From the NCBI GenBank assembly GCA_947471505.1, contig CANIWM010000010.1, positions 1 through 64,000 on the forward strand: a stretch of DNA of 64,000 nucleotides, in the 5' to 3' direction. This document shows, one piece after another, positions 18,286 to 26,831 of the stretch. The position numbers were made by a program, and so were the translations under genes. Numbering within the stretch: the first letter of the stretch is position 1; each line of letters starts with the position of its first letter. The notes below the pieces were generated by a model. The model was not told the origin of the DNA, did not search any database, and saw only the letters and a list, made by a program, of their open reading frames with translations. The DNA is from Chthoniobacteraceae bacterium (GTDB lineage: Bacteria; Verrucomicrobiota; Verrucomicrobiia; Chthoniobacterales; Chthoniobacteraceae).

Positions 18286-19398
18286 ATGACTTGGGACTAC
18301 CTCATCGTCGGAGCCGGATTTGCCGGCAGCGTGCTCGCCGAGCGCCTCGCCAGCCAGCGAGGCGCGCGCTGCCTCGTCCTCGATCGCCGCGACCACATCG
18401 GCGGCAACGCCTACGATAAACTCGATACCGCCGGAGTCCTCATTCATCCCTACGGCCCCCACTACTTCCGCACCAACAGCGACCGCGTCATCGCCTACCT
18501 CTCGCAGTTCACCGAATGGCACCGCGTGGACTACCGCGTCCTTTCCTGGACGAACGGGCAGCACTGGCAATTCCCCATCAACCTCAACACCTTCGAGCAA
18601 TTCATCGGCCACCCCAGCACGCCCGAAGCAATGGCCGCAACCCTAGCAAAATCGCGCGTCCCCATCGAATCGCCGCGCAACAGCGAAGAGGTCATCATCA
18701 GCCAGGTCGGCCGTCCGCTTTACGAACTCTTCTTCAAAAACTATACCCGCAAACAATGGCGGCGCGACCCCAGCGAACTCGACCCCAGCGTCTGCGGCAG
18801 AATCCCAATCCGCACCAACCGCGACGACCGCTTTTGCGACGAGAAATTCCAAGCCCTCCCCCGCGACGGCTACGCGGCCATGTTTGCGAAAATGCTCGCG
18901 CATCCGAACATCGAAGTCCGCCTAAAAACCGACTACCGCGAAGCCCGGCAACACCTCGCATTTAAGCACCTCATCTACACCGGCCCCATCGACGAATACT
19001 TCGACCGCTGCTACGGCGCACTCCCCTACCGCTCCCTGCGATTCGAGCCCGAGACGCTCCCCGTCGAATACCACCAACCCGCCATGCAAGTGAACTACCC
19101 CAACGACCACGCCTACACCCGAGTCGTAGAACTCAAACACGCCACCGGCCAAAAACTCCCCCACACCACCATCATCCGCGAATACCCGCAAGACTACGCC
19201 CCCGGCCTAGAGCCCTACTACCCCATCCCCGCCCCCGACGCCCGCGCCCAATACAGCCGCTACGCCGAGCGCGCCGCCGTAGAACGCGGCGTCACGTTCG
19301 TAGGGCGACTGGCGACGTATCGGTACTACAATATGGACCAAGTCGTCGCCTCCGCGCTGACTGAGGCGGATAAACTGCCGATTTTGAGCGGAGATTGA
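18286..19398 (+). CDS. glf: UDP-galactopyranose mutase
   Basis: A 370-residue flavoenzyme that converts UDP-galactopyranose to UDP-galactofuranose for surface polysaccharides. The FAD-binding motif is at residues 7-13 (VGAGFAG), followed by the family signatures HIGGNAYD, GPHYFRTN, the YTRKQWRRDPSELD helix and the C-terminal RYYNMDQVV. Length and motif order are normal. The frame extends upstream, but the ATG at 18286 is set by the FAD motif. It opens the polysaccharide cluster, so the glycan probably contains galactofuranose. Confidence 0.93.
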   Translation: MTWDYLIVGAGFAGSVLAERLASQRGARCLVLDRRDHIGGNAYDKLDTAGVLIHPYGPHYFRTNSDRVIAYLSQFTEWHRVDYRVLSWTNGQHWQFPINLNTFEQFIGHPSTPEAMAATLAKSRVPIESPRNSEEVIISQVGRPLYELFFKNYTRKQWRRDPSELDPSVCGRIPIRTNRDDRFCDEKFQALPRDGYAAMFAKMLAHPNIEVRLKTDYREARQHLAFKHLIYTGPIDEYFDRCYGALPYRSLRFEPETLPVEYHQPAMQVNYPNDHAYTRVVELKHATGQKLPHTTIIREYPQDYAPGLEPYYPIPAPDARAQYSRYAERAAVERGVTFVGRLATYRYYNMDQVVASALTEADKLPILSGD

Positions 19399-19463
19399 AC
19401 GGATATATCCAAGGTTGCGTCTGAGGCTTCCTTGCGCTTTTGTTCCGCCCCTTTTCACAAAAC

Positions 19464-21077
19464 ATGCAACTAGACTCAAGATTCCAAGAACGTATCGCCG
19501 TAATCGTCACGGTCGTCGTCGGCATTCTGAGCGCGATCTATCTTGGGAAGATGACGGCGCAAGGACAAGTCGGGATCATTTCGATGATTGTCCTTGGGGC
19601 TGCGGGAATAGCGAGTTTACTTCACTTTCGAGAGAGAGTATGGGTGATCATTCCAGTTCTTTGGCCCTTTTATGGGGCCGTTTTGATTCTCCCGCTTCCG
19701 TTTGCCTTAAAAGACATCGGGGTCATGGTTGGTTTCGCCTCAATCATTGTTTGTATTGCTCTTAAAATAGTGCGGATGCGGCCCAAATTCACCTATCTTG
19801 ATGCTTTTCTCTATTTGAATGCCCTCTGGTTGCTAGTAGCGTTTATTCGTAATCCTGTCGGATTCTTCGAGGCAGATAGTGAGCGAGTTGGGGGGCGTCC
19901 GTACGTCTCAGCAGTATTCGCTTTGCTTGCTTACTGGTCGCTGTGTCGCCTGACGACACCCGTTGAGACTATGAGAAGATTGCCGATGTACGTATTGGGC
20001 GGAGTTGCGCTAGTCTTTCTCGTAAACGTGCTCATGATCCTCGCCCCGGCGATAGCACCTTACGCGGCGGCATTCTACTCGGGCTTAGATTTATACTTTG
20101 TCGATGGAGTTTCCTCCACGATTTCGGGACCAAGCGCAAGTGAATCAGCGATTGATGCCGGAACTGTCCGAATTGAGGTTTTTCGCGATATTGGCCGGTA
20201 TATGGTGATCTTTCTCTGTGCTTACTTCTTCCCTCCCAGCATGTTGAATCCATTGAACTGGAAGCGCTGGTTGTTTTTTACGCTCGCGATGGTCGGCCTA
20301 TTGTTGTCCGGATTTAGGGGTTTCATTGTCTACGCGGCTGCAATTTTCGTTATCGGGACCTATTTTCGGAAGGGTTGGATCTCGGTCCTTCGGTCATCGG
20401 GCGGTGGCGCGTTGGTAGTATTGCTTATTATGCTCGGACATGGGACCTTGTATCAGCTCCCATTTGCTGCGCAGCGGGCTTTGGCAGTGATTCCCAGCGC
20501 ACTAAGACCGACAGAGTTTGAAGAAACCGCTGTTCTTGCTGGCGAATCCTCCACGGATTGGCGAGTAGAGATGTGGATTCAGGCGCTCACAACCAACCGC
20601 TATATCTCGGACAAAGTGATGGGTGACGGATTCGGGATGAACCGAGCGCAAATTGCAGCCTATCAGCGAGCAGCTACTCACGGAGCAATCTCGAATGAAG
20701 ACTCCCAAGAACACATGGCGATCTCCGGCGACTTCCACAGCGGGCCAATTTCAACCATTCGCGTCGTCGGTTATGTGGGATTATGTTTCGCCTACATGAT
20801 GATGATCGCGATGGCTCTACACTCCATAAAGCTCATCCGTCGTGCGAAAGGGACGCCGCTTTTTGAGCCGACATTGTTTTTTTTGATGCCCGTAGTCTTC
20901 GAGCCAATGTGGTTTTCATTCGTGTTTGGAGCCTATTCGATGTGGTTTCCTTTTGTAGCATTCAGTCTTGGGATGATGAAAGTTCTTGAGAATTCGCTGC
21001 TCTCGTTAGAGCACCCGAAACCGGTAACAGCCCCTGTTGCTGACTATCAGGAACCCGTTACGAGAGTGCTGGTATGA
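19464..21077 (+). CDS. Wzy/O-antigen-ligase-like polytopic membrane protein
   Basis: A 537-residue integral membrane protein with about 12 hydrophobic segments and one large extracytoplasmic loop in the C-terminal half (about residues 360-430, around GDGFGMNRAQIAAYQRA). This is the layout of O-antigen polymerases and ligases. These families vary strongly in sequence, so the call rests on topology and position between glf and a Wzx-like flippase. Its codons are visibly more A/T-rich than those of glf, as often seen in horizontally acquired antigen genes. The ATG at 19464 is chosen over a TTG at 19440. The stop overlaps the next start (ATGA). Confidence 0.7.
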   Translation: MQLDSRFQERIAVIVTVVVGILSAIYLGKMTAQGQVGIISMIVLGAAGIASLLHFRERVWVIIPVLWPFYGAVLILPLPFALKDIGVMVGFASIIVCIALKIVRMRPKFTYLDAFLYLNALWLLVAFIRNPVGFFEADSERVGGRPYVSAVFALLAYWSLCRLTTPVETMRRLPMYVLGGVALVFLVNVLMILAPAIAPYAAAFYSGLDLYFVDGVSSTISGPSASESAIDAGTVRIEVFRDIGRYMVIFLCAYFFPPSMLNPLNWKRWLFFTLAMVGLLLSGFRGFIVYAAAIFVIGTYFRKGWISVLRSSGGGALVVLLIMLGHGTLYQLPFAAQRALAVIPSALRPTEFEETAVLAGESSTDWRVEMWIQALTTNRYISDKVMGDGFGMNRAQIAAYQRAATHGAISNEDSQEHMAISGDFHSGPISTIRVVGYVGLCFAYMMMIAMALHSIKLIRRAKGTPLFEPTLFFLMPVVFEPMWFSFVFGAYSMWFPFVAFSLGMMKVLENSLLSLEHPKPVTAPVADYQEPVTRVLV

Positions 21078-22585
21078 GCGCGAGTGTCCGCTTTATGCGG
21101 GGCGTTTCCAGTAGTTGGGCGTCGATTGTCATTATTGCGGTCACTCAGATTTATCAGGTTCGGATTGCTCGTAGGGAGTTGAGTGAGGCGGAGTTTGCGC
21201 TGTTTGGGGTGTTGTCGAATTTGATTGCGGCGTTTTTGATCGCGGAGGTTGGGGTGCGGGCGTCGTTCTCGCGGCTGTTGCTGGATGCTCGCAATGAGGG
21301 TGGGGAGGCTTATCGCCGGTTTTGGGCTTCGGCGGCGATGGTGTTTCGGGTGCAGGGTCTTGCGATTGGGCTGCTCGCGCTGGCTTGCACGCCGTTTCTT
21401 GGCGACTGGTTTCATGTGGCGGACACTCAGTTGGCTACTGCACGGGCTGTTTTTTTGCTGCTCGGGGGGATTTCGGCGTTGGGGTATGCGTTTGGGCATC
21501 ACTCGGTTTCTCTGCTGGCAACTCAGCACTTCGTGGTGCCCAATTTTGTGTCCATCCTTGCTGGTGTGGCGGGGTTCGGGGCGTTCGTGCTTGGCATCCG
21601 AAACGGCTATGGCCTTTACTCTTACGTGTTCTCGGTGGTGCCGGGACTTTTCGCCGCGTGCGTGGTTTTTCCGCTCCTTACGAAGCGTCTCAAAATTGCT
21701 CCAACGGCGGGGATTCGCGATGTTTCTAAGGTGGAAATTCGGCGTATTTTTGTGCTCGGGTTCGATCTGTTTTGGGTGGCGCTCTACAACCTTATTTTGG
21801 GGCATACGCTGCTGCTATACGGAGGATTCCTTCTATCGGTGGCGGAACTCGCGATTCTCACGGTGAACCTGAAGTTTGTGCAGTTTGGGCTGCAAGTCGC
21901 GCAGCGGATTCCAGGGACGGCGGAGCCGGTGTTGGCTCAGATGGTGACGGTACAGGATTTTGTGCGCTTTCGCCCGAATTGGCTTCTTGCTGCGAAAGGT
22001 GCGCTGGGTTGCACGATTTTGGGGACGGGAATCTTGTATCTTTGGGCGGGTTTTGCGGTGGGGCACTGGACTTCACCTGCGGACCAAATGAGCCATTGGC
22101 CGCTGCTGATGGTCTGCCTTTTGCCACTGCGCTACATCGTGCATACGGTGTGCGTGCTCGCTTGCACGCTGTTCAAAGCGGCGAATCAGCTCCGCGTTGC
22201 GCTGGCTTGGGAGCTGGTGCTTTACACGGCGCTGGCGTTTCCGCTCGGGCGGGCTTTTGGCGTCGGCGGGCTGCTGGCGGCGAGTGTTTTCAGCCTGTTG
22301 GGCGGGTCACTGATTCCGGGGCTGCGGTTGGTGCGGCGGTTGGGGCAGTTTCCACCGGGAGTGGTGCCGGGGGCGATTGCTCGCACGCTTCTGCCGGGGT
22401 TTGCGCTGCTTTTCTTCGTCGCGGGGCTGGTGCCGCATCCTGAATCCATTGCGCTTTTAAATCGGTGCATCCTCACGCTCGGCTGGGCTGGTGCGGCTGT
22501 CGGGCTGGTTTGGTTTGCTGGACTGGACGGCGCGGAGCGGGTCGCGATTCGTGGAAAAATCGCGCTATTTCGGGGGCCCGCGTAA
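21074..22585 (+). CDS. Wzx-like oligosaccharide flippase
   Basis: A 503-residue membrane protein with about 12-14 helices, in the size and layout of the MOP/PST exporter superfamily (Wzx). It begins MSASVRFMRGVSSSWASIV, as such flippases often do, and follows the Wzy-like gene with a four-base overlap. It would move lipid-linked repeat units across the inner membrane. Codon use (many GTG, TTG and GGG) differs from the C-rich neighbours on both sides, which suggests a different origin. The specific substrate cannot be read from sequence. Confidence 0.75.
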   Translation: MSASVRFMRGVSSSWASIVIIAVTQIYQVRIARRELSEAEFALFGVLSNLIAAFLIAEVGVRASFSRLLLDARNEGGEAYRRFWASAAMVFRVQGLAIGLLALACTPFLGDWFHVADTQLATARAVFLLLGGISALGYAFGHHSVSLLATQHFVVPNFVSILAGVAGFGAFVLGIRNGYGLYSYVFSVVPGLFAACVVFPLLTKRLKIAPTAGIRDVSKVEIRRIFVLGFDLFWVALYNLILGHTLLLYGGFLLSVAELAILTVNLKFVQFGLQVAQRIPGTAEPVLAQMVTVQDFVRFRPNWLLAAKGALGCTILGTGILYLWAGFAVGHWTSPADQMSHWPLLMVCLLPLRYIVHTVCVLACTLFKAANQLRVALAWELVLYTALAFPLGRAFGVGGLLAASVFSLLGGSLIPGLRLVRRLGQFPPGVVPGAIARTLLPGFALLFFVAGLVPHPESIALLNRCILTLGWAGAAVGLVWFAGLDGAERVAIRGKIALFRGPA

Positions 22586-22632
22586 ATTGGTCCTTGTTCC
22601 TAAAGCATTCTATTGAAAACTCACCCGTCACC

Positions 22633-23616
22633 ATGAATCAAAACACCAAAGTCCTCATCACCGGAGCCGGCGGCTTCATCGGTTCGCACCTCGTCGAGCG
22701 ATGCGTGGAGGCTGGCTTCAAGGTACGTGCATTCGTCCACTACAACTCGCGGAATTTTCACGGCTGGCTGGAAAGCTCGCCGGTTTACAAAGAGCTGGAA
22801 GTCGTCGCAGGCGATATTCGCGACTACGATTCGGTGCTGGCAGCCTCCGAGGGTTGCGAGACGGTTTTCCACCTCGCGGCGCTCATCGGCATCCCGTATT
22901 CGTACGTCTCGCCGCAGGCGTATATCCGCACAAATGTGGACGGGACTTACAACGTCCTCCAAGCGTGCCGGACGCTCCAGACGCCGAACGTCCTCGTCAC
23001 TTCCACGAGCGAAACTTACGGCTCGGCGCAATACGTCCCGATTGATGAAAAGCACCCCGCCGTCGGCCAGTCGCCGTATTCTGCGACGAAGATCGCCGCC
23101 GACCAACTCGCGATCAGCTACCACCGCTCGTTCGGGCTGCCGGTGAAAATCGTGCGTCCTTTTAATACCTACGGCCCCCGCCAAAGCGCACGGGCAATCA
23201 TCCCGACGGTCATCACACAAATCCTCGCAGGCAAACGCGAACTCTCGCTCGGCAATCTCGCCCCGACTCGCGATCTCACTTTTGCCCGCGACACCGCCGC
23301 CGGATTCCTCGCTATCGCGAGGTACGACGGACTGCACGGCGACCCGGTGAATATCGGCATGGGCTGGGAAATCTCCATCGGCGATCTCGTCCAAAAAATC
23401 GCCTCGCTCATGGGCGTGGAAGTCTCAACCGCATCCGCCGCCGAACGCCAGCGCGTGGCTGCCAGCGAAGTCGAACGACTGCTCGCCGATGCCTCCAAAC
23501 TCCGCAACGCAACCGGCTGGGCTCCCGATTACGATCTCGAGCGCGGCTTGCGCGAAACTATCGCTTGGCTCGAAAAACACCACCACGCCTACAAAGCCGA
23601 CCTTTACAACGTATGA
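22633..23616 (+). CDS. NAD-dependent nucleotide-sugar 4,6-dehydratase/epimerase (LegB-like SDR)
   Basis: A 327-residue extended SDR. The Rossmann glycine motif TGAGGFIG is at residues 9-16. The active site is complete, with STSETYGSA and YSATK (Tyr-x-x-x-Lys). The segment IRPFNTYGPRQSARAIIPT, here with a V, is typical of the GDP-mannose/UDP-GlcNAc 4,6-dehydratase group that includes LegB. It would make a 4-keto-6-deoxy nucleotide sugar, the substrate for the aminotransferase three genes downstream. The stop overlaps the nucleotidyltransferase start (ATGA). Confidence 0.85.
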   Translation: MNQNTKVLITGAGGFIGSHLVERCVEAGFKVRAFVHYNSRNFHGWLESSPVYKELEVVAGDIRDYDSVLAASEGCETVFHLAALIGIPYSYVSPQAYIRTNVDGTYNVLQACRTLQTPNVLVTSTSETYGSAQYVPIDEKHPAVGQSPYSATKIAADQLAISYHRSFGLPVKIVRPFNTYGPRQSARAIIPTVITQILAGKRELSLGNLAPTRDLTFARDTAAGFLAIARYDGLHGDPVNIGMGWEISIGDLVQKIASLMGVEVSTASAAERQRVAASEVERLLADASKLRNATGWAPDYDLERGLRETIAWLEKHHHAYKADLYNV

Positions 23617-24317
23617 AAGCAGTCATCCTCGCCGGGGGCCTCGGCACCCGGCTCAAGCCCTTCACCCAAGTCATCCCGAAACCGCTCCTGCCTGTTGGCG
23701 AGAGCAGCGTGTTGGAAATCCAACTGCTCTCGCTCAAAAAAGCGGGCGTTGAGGAGGTGTTCATCGCCACAAATTACCTCTCCGATTTCGTCACCGCCTA
23801 CATCGGCGACGGCTCGAAGTTCGGGCTGAAAGTGACGTTTAGCAAAGAGGACAAACCGCTCGGCACTTGCGGCCCCGTCAGCCTGCTACGCGAGCATCTG
23901 AGCGAGCCGTTCTTTTTGATGAATGGCGACGTGCTTACCACGCTCGACTTCCGCAAAGCATACGACCACGCCGTCGGTCTCGACTCAGATTTCGTGGTCT
24001 GCACGAAGGAGATCGTCACGCCGTTTGAGTTTGGGAAAGTGACGACCGAAGACGGCTACATCGTCGGCATCGAGGAGAAGCCGAACTTCCGCATCGAAAT
24101 CCTCGCCGGTATTTACATCTTAAAGCCGCCGATTTTTGACCTCATCCCTCACAACGAAGCGATGGGCGTGGATGGCCTCATCAAAAGTATGCTGGCGAGC
24201 GGACGGCGCGTGGGCAAATACCTCATGACGGAATACTGGCTCGATATTGGCCAAGCCCACCACTACCAGGCCGCGCAAGAGGCGTACAAGGATCACTTCG
24301 CAGGGCTGAAATCGTGA
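23613..24317 (+). CDS. Sugar-phosphate nucleotidyltransferase
   Basis: A 234-residue NTP_transferase-family enzyme that joins a sugar phosphate to a nucleotide. The signature LAGGLGTRLKPFTQVIPKPL is at residues 6-25, followed by MNGDVLT with the metal-binding Asp. It is shorter than RmlA or GalU and has no left-handed helix tail, like the RfbA/HddC-type enzymes of sugar clusters. It is translationally coupled to genes on both sides. The base and sugar are not determinable by eye. Confidence 0.87.
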   Translation: MKAVILAGGLGTRLKPFTQVIPKPLLPVGESSVLEIQLLSLKKAGVEEVFIATNYLSDFVTAYIGDGSKFGLKVTFSKEDKPLGTCGPVSLLREHLSEPFFLMNGDVLTTLDFRKAYDHAVGLDSDFVVCTKEIVTPFEFGKVTTEDGYIVGIEEKPNFRIEILAGIYILKPPIFDLIPHNEAMGVDGLIKSMLASGRRVGKYLMTEYWLDIGQAHHYQAAQEAYKDHFAGLKS

Positions 24318-25249
24318 AAGTTCTCGTTCTCGGCGGAGCAGGGTTCATCGGCAGTCGCGTGGCGAAAGCGTTCCTCGAAACGGGCGCGGAAGTCACGATT
24401 TTGGACGGCCTTTTTTCAAAGACCGGCGCACGAAAAGAGCACGCCGACGCTCTGCCAGTCGCACGCTTCATCGAGCAGAGCATTGAGGACTTCGACGACC
24501 TCCCGGCGCTCATCGCCAGCGTGGACCTGATCGTGGATGCAATGGCGTGGACCTGCCATCGCAGTGCGCTGGCAGACCCGATTTACGACCTCTCGCTCAA
24601 CCTCCTCTCGCACCTTACTTTGATTGCCAGAATCCCCGCCGCGTGGCCGGGGCGGGTCATCTTCCTCGGCTCGCGTGGGCAGTATGGCAGCCCGCAAGTC
24701 GCCGAGATTACCGAGGACACGCCGCAAGCCCCCGAAGATATTCAGGGAATCCATAAAACAGCCGCCGAGTCGCATTTTCGCCTTTTTTCCCGGCTCAAAA
24801 AAATCCCCGTCGCCAGCCTGCGGATGCCTGCCGTCGTGGGGCCAAATCAACCCACCACGGGCGACGACATCGGGCTCTTCGGCAGCTTCATTCGCGACCT
24901 CGGGGCCGGGCGCACCGTCGAGCTGTATGGCGAGGATCGCCGCCGCGCCGTCATCCATGTGGATGATGTCGCCGAAACCATCGTCCGCCTTTCCAGCGCA
25001 GCGTGGACCGGCTTCACCGCGTTCAACCTCGCGGGCCATAACGTCAGCCTCGCCGACGCCCTCCGCAGCCTCGTCGCGGAGATCGGTTCCGGCTCCGTCG
25101 CCGTCCTGCCCGCACCACCCGAAATCGCCGCCATAGACATCGGCGGGCTGCCCGTCAGCGAGGCACGCCTCACCGCATTATTGGGCCCCTTGCCCAGACG
25201 CACCTTGCAGGCCACGCTCAACTCTGCGATTCAAACTTTCCGACAATGA
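24314..25249 (+). CDS. Extended SDR, NAD-dependent epimerase/dehydratase family, lacking the catalytic Tyr
   Basis: A 311-residue SDR with the dinucleotide motif GGAGFIGS (residues 7-14) and the loop FLGSRGQYGS. The active-site stretch reads DIQGIHKTAAES, where the family normally has PYGIHK. The Lys is kept but the Tyr four residues before it is Gln (codon CAG at 24743-24745). The enzyme may be inactive, use another acid/base, or act in a complex. It is coupled by four-base overlaps to the nucleotidyltransferase and the aminotransferase, so it belongs to the same sugar pathway. Confidence 0.8.
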   Translation: MKVLVLGGAGFIGSRVAKAFLETGAEVTILDGLFSKTGARKEHADALPVARFIEQSIEDFDDLPALIASVDLIVDAMAWTCHRSALADPIYDLSLNLLSHLTLIARIPAAWPGRVIFLGSRGQYGSPQVAEITEDTPQAPEDIQGIHKTAAESHFRLFSRLKKIPVASLRMPAVVGPNQPTTGDDIGLFGSFIRDLGAGRTVELYGEDRRRAVIHVDDVAETIVRLSSAAWTGFTAFNLAGHNVSLADALRSLVAEIGSGSVAVLPAPPEIAAIDIGGLPVSEARLTALLGPLPRRTLQATLNSAIQTFRQ

Positions 25250-26340
25250 TCTGGCGCTGCGACCTCGTCCCACAAACCGAAGCCTACAAGGCAGAAATCC
25301 TCCAAGCCATCGAACGGGTGCTCCCCACCGGGCGCTACATCCTCGCGAACGAATGCGCCGCTTTTGAAAAAGAGTTCGCCGCGTATCTCGGCTGCAATCA
25401 CTGCGTCGGCGTCGCCAATGCGACCGACGGCCTCACGCTCGCCCTCCGCGCTTTTGGCATCGGCGAAGGCGACGAAGTCATCACCTCGCCCTACACCGCC
25501 ATCCCCACCGGCTCCGCCATCGTGGATGCGGGCGCGACGCCCGTTTTCGTGGACATCGAAGCGGATACTTTCCTCATCAGCATCGAGCGCATCCTCGCCG
25601 CCGTGACGCCCAAAACCAAGGCCGTTATGCCCGTCCACATCTTCGGCAACGTCGTGGATATTCCCAAGCTCCGCGCCGCGCTCCCCGCGCACATCCGCAT
25701 CATCGAAGACTCCGCCCAAAGCCACGGCAGCACCCTGCGCGGAGTGCAAAGCGGCACCATGGCCGACGCCGGAGTGTTTAGCTTTTACCCCACGAAAAAC
25801 CTTGGAGCCATCGGCGACGGCGGCGCAGTCGTCACCAACGACCCCGAAGCCGACAAGCGCCTCCGCCTCCTCCGCATGTATGGGATGCTCGATAAAGACA
25901 CCATCATCACCGACGGCATCAACAGCCGCCTCGACGAAATCCAAGCCGCCATCCTCCGAGCCAAACTCCCCCACCTCGACGCCATGAACGCCGCCCGCCG
26001 CCGCATCGCCGCCCGCTACGCCGCCGAGCTGCCGCCCGCCTTCACGCTCCAACACATCCCCGAAAGCGTCGTCACCAACTGGCACGTCTTCGTCGCCCGG
26101 TACCACGGCGACCGAGCCGCCTTCACCGCCCACATGGACGCCCTCAAAGTCCAGACCAACATCTACTACGTCACCCCGCTCCACCTGCAACGCGCCCACG
26201 CCCGCCTCGGCTACAAACCCGGCGACCTCCCCATCGTCGAGCAACTCTGCCAAGAAGCCATCGCCCTCCCATTTTACCCCGAGATGACCGACGCCACGCA
26301 CGACGAAGTGATGCGCGCCATTCACGCCTTCCGCGCATGA
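25246..26340 (+). CDS. DegT/DnrJ/EryC1/StrS-family sugar aminotransferase
   Basis: A 364-residue PLP enzyme that aminates a keto-sugar nucleotide. Substrate and PLP sites are visible: ANATDGLTLALRA, VMPVHIFGNVVD, IIEDSAQSHG and the Schiff-base Lys in FYPTKNLGAIGDGG. The length is normal. It precedes an acetyltransferase with a four-base overlap, the usual order for making an N-acetylated amino-deoxysugar. The amination position (C3 or C4) cannot be decided here. Confidence 0.92.
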   Translation: MIWRCDLVPQTEAYKAEILQAIERVLPTGRYILANECAAFEKEFAAYLGCNHCVGVANATDGLTLALRAFGIGEGDEVITSPYTAIPTGSAIVDAGATPVFVDIEADTFLISIERILAAVTPKTKAVMPVHIFGNVVDIPKLRAALPAHIRIIEDSAQSHGSTLRGVQSGTMADAGVFSFYPTKNLGAIGDGGAVVTNDPEADKRLRLLRMYGMLDKDTIITDGINSRLDEIQAAILRAKLPHLDAMNAARRRIAARYAAELPPAFTLQHIPESVVTNWHVFVARYHGDRAAFTAHMDALKVQTNIYYVTPLHLQRAHARLGYKPGDLPIVEQLCQEAIALPFYPEMTDATHDEVMRAIHAFRA

Positions 26341-26831
26341 TCGACCCCGACGTAAAGCTCGGAGCCCGGGTGAAAATCTACAACCCCGAGCAAGTGAACA
26401 TCTTCGGCTGCACCATCGGCGACGACTCCTTCATCGGTCCCTTCGTAGAAATCACACGCGGCGTTGAAATCGGAGCCCGCTGCAAAATCGAAAGCCACTC
26501 CTTCCTCTGCACCGGCGTCATCATCGAAGACGACGTATTCATCGGCCATGGCGTCATGTTCACCAACGACAGCTACCCCCGAACCGACCGCCAAGTCGTC
26601 CACCCAAAAACCCGCGTCAAAAAATTCGCCAGCCTCGGCACCCACGCGACCATCCTCGGCGGCATCACCATCGGCGAGCACGCCGTCATCGGCGCAGGCG
26701 CAGTCGTCACCAAAGACATCCCCGACCTCGCCATCGCCATCGGCAACCCGGCGCGAATCGTTCGCCGCTTTGACTCACTCGCGGAGTTCAAAACATACAT
26801 TCAGGATCGGCAGAAATCGGCAACGCAATGA
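26337..26831 (+). CDS. Left-handed beta-helix acetyltransferase
   Basis: A 164-residue hexapeptide-repeat protein. Repeats such as IGDDSFIGPFVEI, VIIEDDVFIGHGVMF and GGITIGEHAVIGAGAVVTKDI form a left-handed beta-helix. It resembles the WbpD/FdtC-type N-acetyltransferases that acetylate the amino group set by the DegT enzyme encoded immediately upstream. It is coupled by four-base overlaps on both sides. The exact sugar is unknown. Confidence 0.88.
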   Translation: MIDPDVKLGARVKIYNPEQVNIFGCTIGDDSFIGPFVEITRGVEIGARCKIESHSFLCTGVIIEDDVFIGHGVMFTNDSYPRTDRQVVHPKTRVKKFASLGTHATILGGITIGEHAVIGAGAVVTKDIPDLAIAIGNPARIVRRFDSLAEFKTYIQDRQKSATQ

